Shown one piece after another: positions 1 through 8,912 of a DNA stretch of 64,000 bases. A program made the translations under genes and the position numbers. Where the stretch lies: the NCBI RefSeq assembly GCF_030622045.1, contig NZ_CP130886.1, positions 3,423,557 to 3,487,556 of the forward strand. Reading direction: 5' to 3'. Numbering within the stretch: position 1 is the stretch's first letter; every line of letters starts with the position of its first letter. The notes beneath the pieces are model-generated. The model had not been told where the DNA came from. It was given only the letters and a program-made list of their open reading frames with translations, and searched no databases. The stretch is from Planctellipticum variicoloris (GTDB taxonomy: Bacteria; Planctomycetota; Planctomycetia; Planctomycetales; Planctomycetaceae).

Positions 1-122
1 CAGGGGGAATACTTCAACACGCTGCTAAGGTTGAGTCCACGTTCGCATGATAGGGTATTTCGTTCCGAAGGGGGAGGCGCCGACGGCGACTCCGGATCGA
101 CTCAGTTCAAAGGAGTGCGTTG

Positions 123-1238
123 ATGTGTCGCATAGCTTTAAGGACATTGCTGGCCGGTACTGTGAGCCTGCTGTGTCCTTGGATATCTGTTGGCGGAGAC
201 GCTCTGCTGAATGCGGGGGCCGTCTTCAGCGAGCAGCAGGAACCGCTCGTTCAGCCGATTTCAGGGGCCGCCTGCTGCGCTCCTGGAGGTGCCAACGACA
301 GCGCCTGTTGCAGTCCCGGCGGCAGCGGAGGCCGCTTCGACTCGACCTGTGGCGGGTATTTCAGGCCCTTCGTCGGAGTTGAAGCTACTTTTCTGCATCC
401 AAACATTTCGGGAAATGTGTCCAGTGCGACGCTGAATGGCGAGTCGGTCGGTGGCACGAAAGCCAATGGCTTCTATGCGGCTCCACGGATCTGGGCGGGC
501 GCCGGCATCGGCGACAGTCCGTTCTTTGGGCAGCTTCGCTACTGGCAGCTAAATGGAAGCCAGTCGAACACGCTGACGGGGCCCACTTTCGGGTCCACAT
601 CGGGAACTCTGGATGCCTATGTGTTCGATTTCGAGCTGGGGAGTCGGTTCACGCTGGACTGCTGCGACGCGACCGGTCTCTTTACGTTCGGCGGCCGGTA
701 TGTGAACTGGCAACAGTCAAGCACGGTCGGCAGTTATCAGTTACCCGATCCGTCTCAGATGCTCTCCGCGACTGCTTCCGGCGCGTCCCAGTTCGACGGT
801 ACGGGGCTCACGTTCGGATACTTGCTCGATCACCAGATCGGATGTTCCAACTGGAGCGTTTTCGGGAGTAATCGGTATTCGTGGATCTGGGGAAACCAGT
901 CTAGTGCGGCAATGTCCTCGGCAACCTCGATTACGTCCCCGATCGCGCTTGCGGCTTCCGCAAATGGCGCTACGGCATCAGCGGACTCAACTCTCTTTAT
1001 TGCTGAGTTTCAGCTCGGTACGCAGTGGAAGCGCGAACTGAAGTGCATCAACGGCGACGCATTTCTGCGGCTCGCATTTGAGTACCAGTACTGGAATACG
1101 AATTCTGATTCTCAGGCAGTGGCAGGCAGTTTCGCTTCGTCGGGGCCACCTCCCGCCGATGTGACCGCGGCAGGCGGCAATGGCCCGCTGGGGATGTCTC
1201 TGTACGGCCTCGCCGTCAGCACTGGTGTGAACTGGTAG
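123..1238 (+). CDS. Planctomycete outer-membrane beta-barrel protein (Lpg1974/BBP7-like)
   Basis: A predicted secreted 371-residue protein. A signal peptide (residues 1 to about 25) precedes a Cys/Gly-rich segment containing two CC-x-PGG units (ACCAPGG, ACCSPGG). The remainder alternates short polar and aromatic strands (GYFRPFVGVEATFLHP, LRLAFEYQYWN) and ends in VSTGVNW, typical of an outer-membrane barrel with an aromatic C-terminal residue. The ATG at 123 is chosen over the in-frame TTG at 120 because AAAGGAG at 109-115 sits 7 bases upstream. Barrels of this kind are abundant in Planctomycetes and are usually annotated BBP7 or Lpg1974-like porins; the specific cargo is unknown. It converges on the small secreted gene at 1385-1729, with a strong hairpin between them. 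The role is inferred from architecture only. Confidence 0.75.
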   Translation: MCRIALRTLLAGTVSLLCPWISVGGDALLNAGAVFSEQQEPLVQPISGAACCAPGGANDSACCSPGGSGGRFDSTCGGYFRPFVGVEATFLHPNISGNVSSATLNGESVGGTKANGFYAAPRIWAGAGIGDSPFFGQLRYWQLNGSQSNTLTGPTFGSTSGTLDAYVFDFELGSRFTLDCCDATGLFTFGGRYVNWQQSSTVGSYQLPDPSQMLSATASGASQFDGTGLTFGYLLDHQIGCSNWSVFGSNRYSWIWGNQSSAAMSSATSITSPIALAASANGATASADSTLFIAEFQLGTQWKRELKCINGDAFLRLAFEYQYWNTNSDSQAVAGSFASSGPPPADVTAAGGNGPLGMSLYGLAVSTGVNW

Positions 1239-1287
1239 TTGCAGGAGTTCCTGAGACTCCTTCATCCATCAGTCCGCCTGCTGAGCG

Positions 1288-1323
1288 AGAGTGCCTCGGG
1301 GTGAAGTCACCCCGAGGCACTCT
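1288..1323. terminator. 17-bp perfect inverted repeat, bidirectional terminator-like hairpin
   Basis: Positions 1288-1304 and 1307-1323 are perfect inverted complements around a 2-base centre. The hairpin lies between two convergent genes (ends at 1238 and 1385), the expected place for a shared terminator. There is no long T tract on either side, so termination may not be classical intrinsic. Confidence 0.6.
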
Positions 1324-1384
1324 ACAGCATTGCCGTCCAGGGCCGAGGCTTCACGAATGAAGGTCGGCCCCAAGATAGTCGGCC

Positions 1385-1729
1385 TCAGCGAGCCGCTGAG
1401 AACCCGCCAGACACAGCATAGGCCGGGCCGGCAAAGAACCCGCTTCCATTGGCGAATGCCCCGGAGACGTTGACTCCCGAATGGCCCCCGAAGCCGGAGG
1501 CAGTATACCCGTTCGTCGACGTCGCGCTCGTAAAGCCGGACCACGCGGTCGCGGTGCCGGTCCCGAACACAACCGCAAACTTGGCGCGAACTTCGTGGCC
1601 CTGGACATCAGTCATCGGACGAAGGTTCGACAGCCCGATGCTTTTCAGCGAGCTGGAAGAAACCGGCTCGCCGGCCTGTGTGGCGACGGCAGTGGCCAGA
1701 ACGATCGAAAGCGTTGCTACAAACTTCAT
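1385..1729 (-). CDS. Small secreted Gly/Ser/Ala/Asn-rich protein
   Basis: The 114-residue product starts at MKFVATLSIVLATAVATQAG, a clear signal peptide. The in-frame extension upstream to 1897 lacks that property, and GGAG lies about 8 bases upstream of the ATG at 1729. After a conserved-looking segment (SLKSIGLSNLRPMTDVQGHEVRAKF) the rest is low in charge and rich in G, S, A, T and N (GVNVSGAFANGSGFFAGPAY). From general knowledge, many Planctomycetes carry families of such small exported proteins with an L-x-x-M-(S/T)-D-x-x-G motif; their function is unknown. It lies near two barrel proteins and a C39 peptidase, so it could be an exported structural or amyloid-like subunit, but that is inference. 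Confidence 0.7.
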   Translation of the reverse strand: MKFVATLSIVLATAVATQAGEPVSSSSLKSIGLSNLRPMTDVQGHEVRAKFAVVFGTGTATAWSGFTSATSTNGYTASGFGGHSGVNVSGAFANGSGFFAGPAYAVSGGFSAAR

Positions 1730-2802
1730 CTCAAGAACTCCATTTTGTCTTAAAACTGAACTCCGCCAGCCGAAAGTGGCTGGCAGACTGTGTAACACCG
1801 ACAGCGGGTACAGCTCGCAATACTCGCTGACCCAAACTGGCACAAACATGTGGCACCCGGCTCGCATCCCGCCCGCCGTACGAGGTACCCACCGCAATTA
1901 CGTGGCGAGTTCTCAATGCCCAATGTTCAATACCCCAAACAACCCAACTCTGCAGAGTCTCCATCAAAAATATCACAATCGCTACAACCGTCAAGCAACA
2001 AACTGGAGAAGCTGCTTAAATTAAAAGATGTAGGTTATGCCTCTGCACTTGCGTGCTCGGTGATGTCGCTTAGCACGTGCAACACTCACTCTGGAGTACA
2101 GAGATATCGCTAGGCGCTTCCGCCGGCATCTAAACGCTTTTACTTAGGTAGTCCACACGCTTCCTGGTGTTCGCTGACGAAAAGCCTGCAGGATAGCGCC
2201 GCACTTCTTGTCGCAGAGTGCAGCCAGGAGCGACCATTCTCAACCGAGTCTTTCCAGCCCCGTACGGTTCGCTTTCCAGATCAGAGTGGCAAGACGTGTG
2301 ACTGGCTGCAAAAGCACGGATCCGATCAAGGACACGCTGATGACTGGCATTGCAAAGTACTGGCGAAAGAATCCGTCACAAGTTTCGGCAAATCGGGCAT
2401 TTCTCGGGGCGTCCAGCATCGACTTGGCATTCCTGGACTTCGAGGAGAGGGGCTCAGTCGCACGACTGACCGTGCTGCCTGGCGAATTTCAACGGACGAA
2501 ACGGCGAGTCCTTGGTCTGCCCAGGGGAGTGGTTTGTCCTCGTTCTGAATATGGCATGAAGCAAGGTCGGGGACTTGCCGAAGGAACTCCCGTTTTCATC
2601 TCTGCGCGGGACGGTCGCGCCGGGATGAACTCTGCCTATGACCTGCCGACCCCTCGATCGCTGAACGGCGACGACAGTGCGGAGTCGATGCGATCGTGAC
2701 GGTCTCTCTATAAGGCTGCTGCTCGAGTGGAGGGGGAGCGGCGATGTCTGCAGTCAGTCTTCACTTTGAAACATGCTGTCTGTCAATGTGAAAGGAATCG
2801 GT
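1730..2802. other. About 1.1 kb intergenic region with no convincing gene
   Basis: This gap separates the start of the minus-strand small secreted gene from the start of the next barrel gene. It is more AT-rich than the surroundings around 1900-2100. An open frame at 2208-2699 (163 codons) has no recognisable motif, membrane segment or good ribosome-binding site and is not called. The region may hold the divergent promoters of the two flanking exported genes. Confidence 0.5.
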
Positions 2803-3885
2803 ATGCCACCTTGGATGGCTCTCGCGCCACTCTCCGTCCCCGCTCTCTTCTTTGTGTCGTCGTTGTCGGTATTCGCTCAAGAGTTCCGGCCCGCAGCGGC
2901 TCCCGAGTCTGTGTTCAGACAGGTGGCGCACACGATTGCCCAACCCGTCGACGCTGAGCGGTCCGTTCCGCCAGCGCCTGCGGCCGAGCGGCCCACCGAG
3001 GACGTCATTGACGCAGAGCGACGGCAGATTGACCCTTCAAGGCATTTCGGTCAGGAAGTGACTCCGGTTCTTCCGCCGATCACGTACCTGCGAAACGAGG
3101 CCGTGCTGCTCAAGAGGGGCGAGTACATGGTCGATGTGGGTGCGGTATATGCGATTAACGAGTACGAGGTACCGCTGATCGTGGCACCTGATAGCGCTAC
3201 CGTGGGCCGGGTGACTGACCGCACGTTGTATTCGCCCTTCGCTTTTCGCTACGGCCTGACGGACAGCCTGCAGGCTCAGGTGTTCGTACCGGTCGGCTAT
3301 ACGGCGGAGCAGTTTGATGTCGTTCCAGCGGCGACCTTCACGGATGCAGGGAGGCCTGCCGGAGACACTACGGTTTCGCTGAACTACTCCCTCCCGTCGT
3401 CGATGACGGGTGAATGCACGGTTGTATGGACTAATGCGCTGGTCGTTCCGACTGGCCATCCCCATAGCCTGTTTGATGTGCCGGACGCACCTTTTGGCAG
3501 CGGGTATTTTCAGTATGGCTCAAGCGTACTGGCGATTCGGCGGTATGATCCGCTGCTGGTCTTCGGTGGATTCGGAATCCGGTACGGTTTTGCAACGGAG
3601 ATTTCGGGGCAGAGTGTCGAGCGGGGATTTTGTGGCGACTATCAATTTGGCGTGGGTTTCGGCGTGAATGAGACGATGTCACTGAGCGCGAAGCTCTTCG
3701 GTTCCTACGAACCCGCGCTGCAAGTCAATGGCAACAAATTTGCCGGCAGTCAGCGGGACCTGATCTCGCTCCGGTTCGCCGTGACTAAGGCGAACGAATG
3801 CCGGATTGTCGAGCCGTTCGTCACCGTGGGATGTACTCCGGCCGCAAACGACGTACAGCTCGGTGTTGTCTGGACCTTCCGTTGA
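2803..3885 (+). CDS. Outer-membrane beta-barrel transporter-like protein (Phenol_MetA_deg/FapF-like)
   Basis: A 360-residue exported protein. The signal peptide is residues 1 to about 25 (ends SLSVFAQ); a Pro/Ala/Glu-rich linker (about 26-80) leads to a beta-barrel domain with many aromatic strands and a C-terminal VVWTFR. The ATG at 2803 is preferred to the ATG at 2773 because AAAGGAA (2791-2797) precedes it and the signal peptide then begins cleanly. The barrel resembles the putative outer-membrane transporter family annotated as the MetA pathway of phenol degradation. The next gene on the same strand, 141 bases on, is an exported C39 peptidase. A barrel beside a C39 peptidase is also the arrangement of FapF and FapD in Pseudomonas functional amyloid secretion, so a related export role is possible but unproven. 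Confidence 0.7.
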   Translation: MPPWMALAPLSVPALFFVSSLSVFAQEFRPAAAPESVFRQVAHTIAQPVDAERSVPPAPAAERPTEDVIDAERRQIDPSRHFGQEVTPVLPPITYLRNEAVLLKRGEYMVDVGAVYAINEYEVPLIVAPDSATVGRVTDRTLYSPFAFRYGLTDSLQAQVFVPVGYTAEQFDVVPAATFTDAGRPAGDTTVSLNYSLPSSMTGECTVVWTNALVVPTGHPHSLFDVPDAPFGSGYFQYGSSVLAIRRYDPLLVFGGFGIRYGFATEISGQSVERGFCGDYQFGVGFGVNETMSLSAKLFGSYEPALQVNGNKFAGSQRDLISLRFAVTKANECRIVEPFVTVGCTPAANDVQLGVVWTFR

Positions 3886-4026
3886 TTTCAGGGATCGCGT
3901 TCGCCAGGCCTGGCGACAAACCGCTGGGGAAGGGCGCGAAGCCCGGGGATGAATAGGGATTCTGGTGAGCTGAAGCGTGGCGGCACTGGAACTCGTATCT
4001 TCACGCTGAGACGGAATGGAGTCATT

Positions 4027-4737
4027 ATGGGCAGGATAGTCTCTTGCAGGTGGCTGGTGAACGTCTGCATGACAGTCGCGGCGCTGTGGTCGAGTTCGGC
4101 GACAGTATCAGCCGGCGAACCCCACCGTTGCGGATGTCGTTGCTGCAGCACTGCGACGTCGCTGGCCCCGGTGTCGTGGGTGTCGATGCGCAACGAGCAC
4201 GTCGTTCTGCAGAAATACGACTACTCGTGCGGCGCAGGCGCGCTCGCTACGTTGCTCACGTACTATTGGAATGATTCTACCGGCGAAGGTGATATTCTCT
4301 GGGATCTTCATCGGTATCTCAGCTCCGCCGACCTCGAAGACCGCGTTAGGAACGGACTCTCGATTACCGATTTGAAGAATATTTCGGAACTGCGGGGGTA
4401 CCGCTCCATCGTCGGCAGACTAGACAGCATTCAGGCCCTTGCTGAGGTCAAGGTCCCGGTGATCGTGGCGATTGCGACCAAGGCCGCAAACCACTTCGTT
4501 GTCGTGAGAGGAGTCGTCGGCAGCGAGGTTTATCTGGCAGACCCGACACGAGGCAACATCCGCATGCCCGTGGAAGAATTCGCGACGACGTGGATTCAGG
4601 GCGCTGTTCTTGTTGTGTTGCACAAAGATCTCGACGTCAATCCTGCCGCCCGTATGACGATTCCATTCCGGGAACTGGACCCGCAGTACGCGAATCGTCA
4701 GTACACGCGCCGCATGATCAATCAGTACCTGCCGTGA
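4027..4737 (+). CDS. Exported C39-family cysteine peptidase
   Basis: A 236-residue papain-like peptidase of the C39 (bacteriocin-processing, double-glycine) family without the ABC-transporter part. A signal peptide (about 1-30) is followed by a Cys cluster (CGCRCC) and the catalytic domain: QKYDYSCGAGALATLL carries the nucleophile Cys68, NHFVVVRGV the His156, and LADPTRG the Asp172. The ATG at 4027 has TGGAG five bases upstream and begins directly at the signal peptide; the upstream in-frame start at 3949 adds charged residues with no sense. It follows the barrel gene by 141 bases, suggesting co-transcription. Known relatives include FapD of Fap amyloid operons and peptidases that mature secreted precursors; the local candidate substrate is the small secreted protein at 1385-1729, by inference only. 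Confidence 0.85.
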   Translation: MGRIVSCRWLVNVCMTVAALWSSSATVSAGEPHRCGCRCCSTATSLAPVSWVSMRNEHVVLQKYDYSCGAGALATLLTYYWNDSTGEGDILWDLHRYLSSADLEDRVRNGLSITDLKNISELRGYRSIVGRLDSIQALAEVKVPVIVAIATKAANHFVVVRGVVGSEVYLADPTRGNIRMPVEEFATTWIQGAVLVVLHKDLDVNPAARMTIPFRELDPQYANRQYTRRMINQYLP

Positions 4738-5074
4738 CGGCCTGTCGAAGACTTTGGCCTCAGCAGAGTGCATGACCGTTCACACCCCGGAGAGCAGTGA
4801 CTGTGTGGGTTGTTCGGCGAAGTGGGCCAGCATGGTGGCGGAAAGGAATTCGAAGCTGTCGCGGGATTGCCGATGGCACGTTGCGACGACCGTCAGAATC
4901 GTCTCCACGAGGCGGCTGCCGCTCGCACTGGGTGGAACAGATGGACTGTCTGCGAGCCCGCAGCGCTCTTGCCCGATTCATCAGCCGGCGGTGCCAATGA
5001 CCTTGATGAGCGGAACCGCGGACTGCCGTTCGGCATCATCAATTCCGCGAATGGAGTGTTCGAGCCCGCCGGCC

Positions 5075-5110
5075 GGTGACCTGTTTGCTCAAGCCGGCAA
5101 GCAGGTCACC
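5075..5110. terminator. Hairpin between convergent genes
   Basis: Arms at 5075-5088 and 5097-5110 pair over 14 positions with one G-T wobble, around an 8-base loop. It lies 16 bases beyond the stop of the kinase gene (minus strand) and about 340 bases beyond the C39 gene. No strong T run follows, so it is a plausible but unproven terminator. The rest of the 388-base gap (4738-5125) shows no gene. Confidence 0.4.
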
Positions 5111-5125
5111 CTGAAAGTTTGCCGC

Positions 5126-7258
5126 TCAATCCCGCGTCACTCCCTCCTCATCCTCCGCAGCATCGACTACCGCTGGAGGCGGTGGAACCGGCGGCGGCCC
5201 CGGCCGGAGCGCGATGCCGGCGGCCCAGGCCAGTCCCGTCGCCACGATCGTCGCCATTGCCAGGTGCTTTGGCACTCGGCGGGGTTGCAGGTCCCGGCAG
5301 AGTTTCAGATCGACCGCCGCCTGGCCGAAGTCGATGTTGGCTGCGCTGGCCAGCGGCGCGAGCTTCGCCAGTTCCTGGTCGCAGAAGTCGGCGATCTGCG
5401 GCAGGCCGCGCTGGATCGCTTTGAACTCCCGCTCGATCCGCTGCCGCTTCATTGCGTACTTCAGGTCCACCCCTTCCTGATCCGACCGCGGAATGCCGCG
5501 CTGAGCATCAAACCGGAAGCCGAGCAGGACCGTCGTTTTCCAGTCCATAAGCGAGTTGATCAGGGCCGGGCCGAAACCGGGGATGCTCGCGATGCGGGCC
5601 TCCGTCAGGTCGAACGCGGTCTCGATGCCGTAGGAGGCCAGCGTCGTCGCCCGCGCGGAGCCGATGCCGTCGATCGGGGCCCGGTCAATCCGGTGCCGGC
5701 GGAGGAATTCGTCCCGCTGACGGGCCTCGGCGACGGAGGCCAGCAGCGCGAACTCGGCCTGCTTCTCGCTGTCGAGCCGGCGGTAGTCGTTGTGGAGCCG
5801 CTGCAACTGCATCAGCCCGTCGGCGAAGCGAAAGTTCGCGTCGCGGGCGATCCGGTCGCCGTTGGCCTGAATCGAAGCCACCAGATCGCGGCAGCTTGTG
5901 TAACGATTTCCCCGGCGGGCCAGCTCGTAGCGATACGGCATCCCCGTGCGCATCAGGAGCCAGATGACGCCGAACAGCAGCGCCAGCGGGCCCGTCACCA
6001 GCAGCGTTTCGGGAATCCCCATCGCCAGGCCGGACAGGCTGGCGCTGATGGCGCAGAGCGCCAGCACCAGGTCGGCGTTGTTCGACTGCTCGAACAGATG
6101 GTCGGGGATCGGCTTCGCGACAAGGGTCACCGAGCGGACGATCGGCATCTGAAACTCCGCCGTCGGCCGGCGTGAGCGCTCGATCGTTCTCCAGGCGGCG
6201 TCGATGTCAAACGGCGTCTGCGTCGCCAGGAGCCGGCGGACTGTCGCGGAAACGAAGAAGTCGCCGCCGCCGGTCTTGAGCAGGTCGCACCAGGGGCAGC
6301 CGCCGCTTCCTTTGAGGAACGCGTGGCCCGGTTCGACGGCGCAGGTCGTGAGCTGCTTGCCGAACTGGTCGAGGGCGATGGCCCATTCGCTCGCCGTGGG
6401 GCGACCGCTGGCCGAGGACGAATTTCGGCTGAAGGCCCGCGAAAGGAGCCGGCCAATTTCCGGCGAGACGACCATCAGCGTCGGCACGTTGGGAGGCGGG
6501 GCCATTTGCAGTTGGGCGGCGTTCGGCGAGTAGGCGAAGCGAAACTCGCGGATGGCCCGTTCGAGGGGCATCTCGCCGTGGCCGGAGAACCGTCCCGCAA
6601 AGGGATGCCGGCCCATGAACAGCAGGTGAAAAATCAGCACGGCTAGCCCGAACGCGTCGTGATTCGGCGTTCGTTCGATGGCCGACAGCTTCTGCCCATG
6701 CAGCTCGGGGGGCGTGAACTCGGGCACCCCGACCGGGCAGCCGAACACGCGCTGGCCGGAGCGGATCTGGAAGGAATCGCAGTCCAGAAATCGCACGACA
6801 CCATCTTTGCGGACCAGGATGTTCTTCTGGTTCAGATCCCCGACGACGACTCCTTTCGCGTGGAGCGTCGCCAGCGCTCGCGCGCAGTTGCCGGCCACAT
6901 GCACCAGAAATCGCCAGGTGGCTTCCGGAAACCGCGAGCGTCGGGCGGCGGGGCTGTAGAGATTGTGGATTTCACACGCTTCGAAGACGCGCGGGGCGGT
7001 GATGCCGACGACCGGACCGCCAAGGCCGTCGTGGACTGTCGAGCGCGGCCAGGCGGCGACTTTCTCCAGCTCCCGGCTGGAGTAACGGACGATTTCGATC
7101 AGCTTCTCGGCGTGGTCGAGGGTCAGCGTCTGCCGGTAAAGTTTGAGAACGGTGGCACTGTCGCCGGCGACTTCGTACACGGTCCCTTCGCCCCCCGAGG
7201 CAATCTCGTTGCCGGCGCGAAGCGGCTGGCCGCTGTGATCAAACAGGGTCCGCTGCAT
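5126..7258 (-). CDS. Protein kinase with helix-hairpin-helix domain (YegI-like, TerY-P triad)
   Basis: A 710-residue fusion. Residues about 15-270 are a kinase domain: glycine loop ASGGEGTVYEV (20-30), Lys39 in VLKLY, catalytic segment GDLNQKNILV (Asp141, Asn146) and LDCDSFQ (Asp159/161) in place of DFG. Around 415-450 there are two hydrophobic segments, then a charged helical stretch, then a helix-hairpin-helix pair (IDGIGSARATTLASYG and IASIPGFGPALINSL), and near the C-terminus a further membrane segment (MATIVATGLAWAAGIAL) before a Pro-rich tail. It overlaps the PP2C gene by 20 bases and ends a three-gene operon vWA-PP2C-kinase. This triad is known from comparative genomics as the TerY-P module and corresponds to E. 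coli yegL-yegK-yegI. The HhH unit suggests DNA or scaffold binding. Confidence 0.88.
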   Translation of the reverse strand: MQRTLFDHSGQPLRAGNEIASGGEGTVYEVAGDSATVLKLYRQTLTLDHAEKLIEIVRYSSRELEKVAAWPRSTVHDGLGGPVVGITAPRVFEACEIHNLYSPAARRSRFPEATWRFLVHVAGNCARALATLHAKGVVVGDLNQKNILVRKDGVVRFLDCDSFQIRSGQRVFGCPVGVPEFTPPELHGQKLSAIERTPNHDAFGLAVLIFHLLFMGRHPFAGRFSGHGEMPLERAIREFRFAYSPNAAQLQMAPPPNVPTLMVVSPEIGRLLSRAFSRNSSSASGRPTASEWAIALDQFGKQLTTCAVEPGHAFLKGSGGCPWCDLLKTGGGDFFVSATVRRLLATQTPFDIDAAWRTIERSRRPTAEFQMPIVRSVTLVAKPIPDHLFEQSNNADLVLALCAISASLSGLAMGIPETLLVTGPLALLFGVIWLLMRTGMPYRYELARRGNRYTSCRDLVASIQANGDRIARDANFRFADGLMQLQRLHNDYRRLDSEKQAEFALLASVAEARQRDEFLRRHRIDRAPIDGIGSARATTLASYGIETAFDLTEARIASIPGFGPALINSLMDWKTTVLLGFRFDAQRGIPRSDQEGVDLKYAMKRQRIEREFKAIQRGLPQIADFCDQELAKLAPLASAANIDFGQAAVDLKLCRDLQPRRVPKHLAMATIVATGLAWAAGIALRPGPPPVPPPPAVVDAAEDEEGVTRD

Positions 7259-8021
7259 GATCGGCGGGCATCCGCGTGGCGAGGATCAGCGTCTTATCGT
7301 CGTCGGTCCGGTCATTGACCGCCGGGCTGGAGAGGAAGTCCCCCAGCGGTCCGGCCAGCAGAGCGGGATCTTCGCAGCCCCGCAGGGCCGAGAACAGCGG
7401 GTGAAAGAACGGACTGTGCGCGGTCCGGTCGGCGAACTGCAGCGCGAGCCGTTCGAGGCCATCGGTGAAGACGGCAAGTTCGTCGACGCCGTGATGGCGG
7501 ACTTCCAGCGCAACGCAGTCGCTCCAGGCGTCCATCGTCAGAAAGTGGGTCGTCCCCGCATACTCGCCGGCCTGCGGCCAGAAGACCGGTGCGTAGCCGT
7601 CACCGTCGCGAATGACGATGGCTCCGTCGCCGATCTGGGCGAAGAGTGCCTGCTCCGGCAGAACGAGAGCCACCAGAACGGTGCAGGCAAAGTCCCGTAG
7701 CGGAGCGTCGAGCGTCTCTGCGACCGATTCCAGGGCCGCGCGGGCTCGACCGAGCCATTCCGCGGCCAGTTCCAGGGTCACTTCTACGCCATCTTCCATG
7801 CACGAAGCGACGTCGACGATCGTCTGGCAGACCTGCTGCGACCCGACTTCCGCGAAACGGGCGGAACCCGCCCCGTCCGAGCAGACGATGAGCAGTGCGT
7901 CGGTTTCGTCCCAGCGCAGGATCTGCGCTGACCCGGCGTCCTGGCAGACGCTCCCCGTCCGCTCGTGCGACGTTCCCCGGACGCTCTGGTAGACCGACTT
8001 CCACACGGCGACGCCTCTCAC
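7239..8021 (-). CDS. PP2C-family protein phosphatase (YegK-like)
   Basis: A 260-residue PP2C-type serine/threonine phosphatase. Metal-binding acidic motifs are visible in order: HERTGSVCQDAG near the N-terminus, LIVCSDGAGSARFAEVGS, CTVLVALVL, IGDGAIVI, AVFTDGLERL and the C-terminal DRTDDDKTLILATR. No membrane segment is seen, so it is cytosolic. It is the middle gene of the vWA-PP2C-kinase operon: 27 bases after the vWA gene and overlapping the kinase start by 20 bases. In the TerY-P triad this phosphatase is thought to oppose the adjacent kinase; the shared substrate, possibly the vWA protein or a partner, is unknown. Confidence 0.9.
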   Translation of the reverse strand: MRGVAVWKSVYQSVRGTSHERTGSVCQDAGSAQILRWDETDALLIVCSDGAGSARFAEVGSQQVCQTIVDVASCMEDGVEVTLELAAEWLGRARAALESVAETLDAPLRDFACTVLVALVLPEQALFAQIGDGAIVIRDGDGYAPVFWPQAGEYAGTTHFLTMDAWSDCVALEVRHHGVDELAVFTDGLERLALQFADRTAHSPFFHPLFSALRGCEDPALLAGPLGDFLSSPAVNDRTDDDKTLILATRMPADHAADPV

Positions 8022-8048
8022 AACGCAATCGATCGAAACCGGAAGCGG

Positions 8049-8717
8049 TCAGACCGAGGCCCAACCTTCGGGAGTCGTCGGATTCTGCAGGGGAACGTCG
8101 TCGCCGGGAGACGATTTGGAAACCGACTGTTGCGAGCTGGAGAGCCACTGGAAGAGATCGCGGAAGCGGAGGCCCTTCAGCTTGAGGGGCGCCCGCTTGG
8201 AAATCAGGCCGAGCGTTTCCAGGTTGGCCCCTTCGACGCCGACGGCGAAGAAGGAAAACGACTTGGCCGCCTCGCCCGCGTGAACCCGCTCGGCGGCGGT
8301 CCGCCATTCGTCGGTCGGGCCGCCGTCGGTGATCAGAAACAGCCAGGGGCGGTAGTAGGCGATACCGTTGGCTTTGTAGGTCTGCTTGCGTTCCTCGATC
8401 ATGTCGACGGCGCGATGAATGGCGGCCCCCATCGGCGTGCTGCCGCCGGACTGCAGATGCGGGGGCAGGAAACCCTCGGCGGTCGTGAATTCCGTCGGGA
8501 CTTCCACGGCGTCGCCAAAGGTGACGATCGCCACTTCGACGCGCCGGGACGCCAGGCTGTCGGCCGCCAGCTCGTCGCGGTAGGTGGCGAGCCCTTCATT
8601 GAGCTCGGCGATGGGATCGCCATTCATCGAGCCGGAGACGTCGAGCAGCAGCACGCAGGGGACGCGGGGCTCGGGGTTATCGGCGAAGCTGTTGGTGCCG
8701 AAGGCGATCTGTTCCAT
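8049..8717 (-). CDS. vWA-domain protein of TerY/YegL type
   Basis: A 222-residue cytosolic von Willebrand A domain protein. The MIDAS metal site is complete: DVSGSM (Asp26, Ser28, Ser30 region), the middle SGGSTPMG threonine, and [11 protein letters not shown]. The C-terminal 40 residues are Ser-rich and look flexible. The ATG at 8717 is preceded by CCCGGAGCC, giving a usable ribosome-binding site. As first gene of the vWA-PP2C-kinase operon it matches TerY/YegL, which in comparative genomics are linked to the tellurite/phage/stress Ter systems. No TerC, TerD or TerZ gene is visible within the window, so this is the minimal stand-alone triad. Confidence 0.9.
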   Translation of the reverse strand: MEQIAFGTNSFADNPEPRVPCVLLLDVSGSMNGDPIAELNEGLATYRDELAADSLASRRVEVAIVTFGDAVEVPTEFTTAEGFLPPHLQSGGSTPMGAAIHRAVDMIEERKQTYKANGIAYYRPWLFLITDGGPTDEWRTAAERVHAGEAAKSFSFFAVGVEGANLETLGLISKRAPLKLKGLRFRDLFQWLSSSQQSVSKSSPGDDVPLQNPTTPEGWASV

Positions 8718-8810
8718 CCGGGATGGCTCCGGGGGCTGGAGAGGGATTTGTGAGGGGAAGAGTGAAGTCTACCGAATCTCCAGATCGTTCACCATTGCTG
8801 AACGCTCGGC

Positions 8811-8892
8811 GGGTGGCCGGGGCAGGAGCGTCTTCGCGATGCCCCGGAAAGAGAAGGCCGGGGCTTCCCTGCGGTCCAGCCCCGGCCACCCG
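8811..8892. repeat. Dispersed ~82-bp palindromic repeat (family A), copy 1
   Basis: Ends GGGTGGCCGGGGC and GCCCCGGCCACCCG are inverted complements, with an internal second GC-rich palindrome. Read on the other strand it matches 15701-15782 along its whole length with a minority of mismatches, and the half-copy at 45062-45102. It lies just 3' of the hydroxypyruvate isomerase gene. Confidence 0.85.
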
Positions 8893-8912
8893 ATACCACC
8901 AACGCGAGACTT

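Noticed and set aside
2208-2699. 163-codon open frame in a 1 kb gap
   Set aside because: No family, hydrophobic or domain signal and no good ribosome-binding site; left as intergenic.
4754-6175. 473-codon open frame on the plus strand
   Set aside because: It is antisense to the kinase gene, has no motif, and its composition (Arg, Pro, Asp, Gln) is that of a shadow frame in GC-rich DNA.
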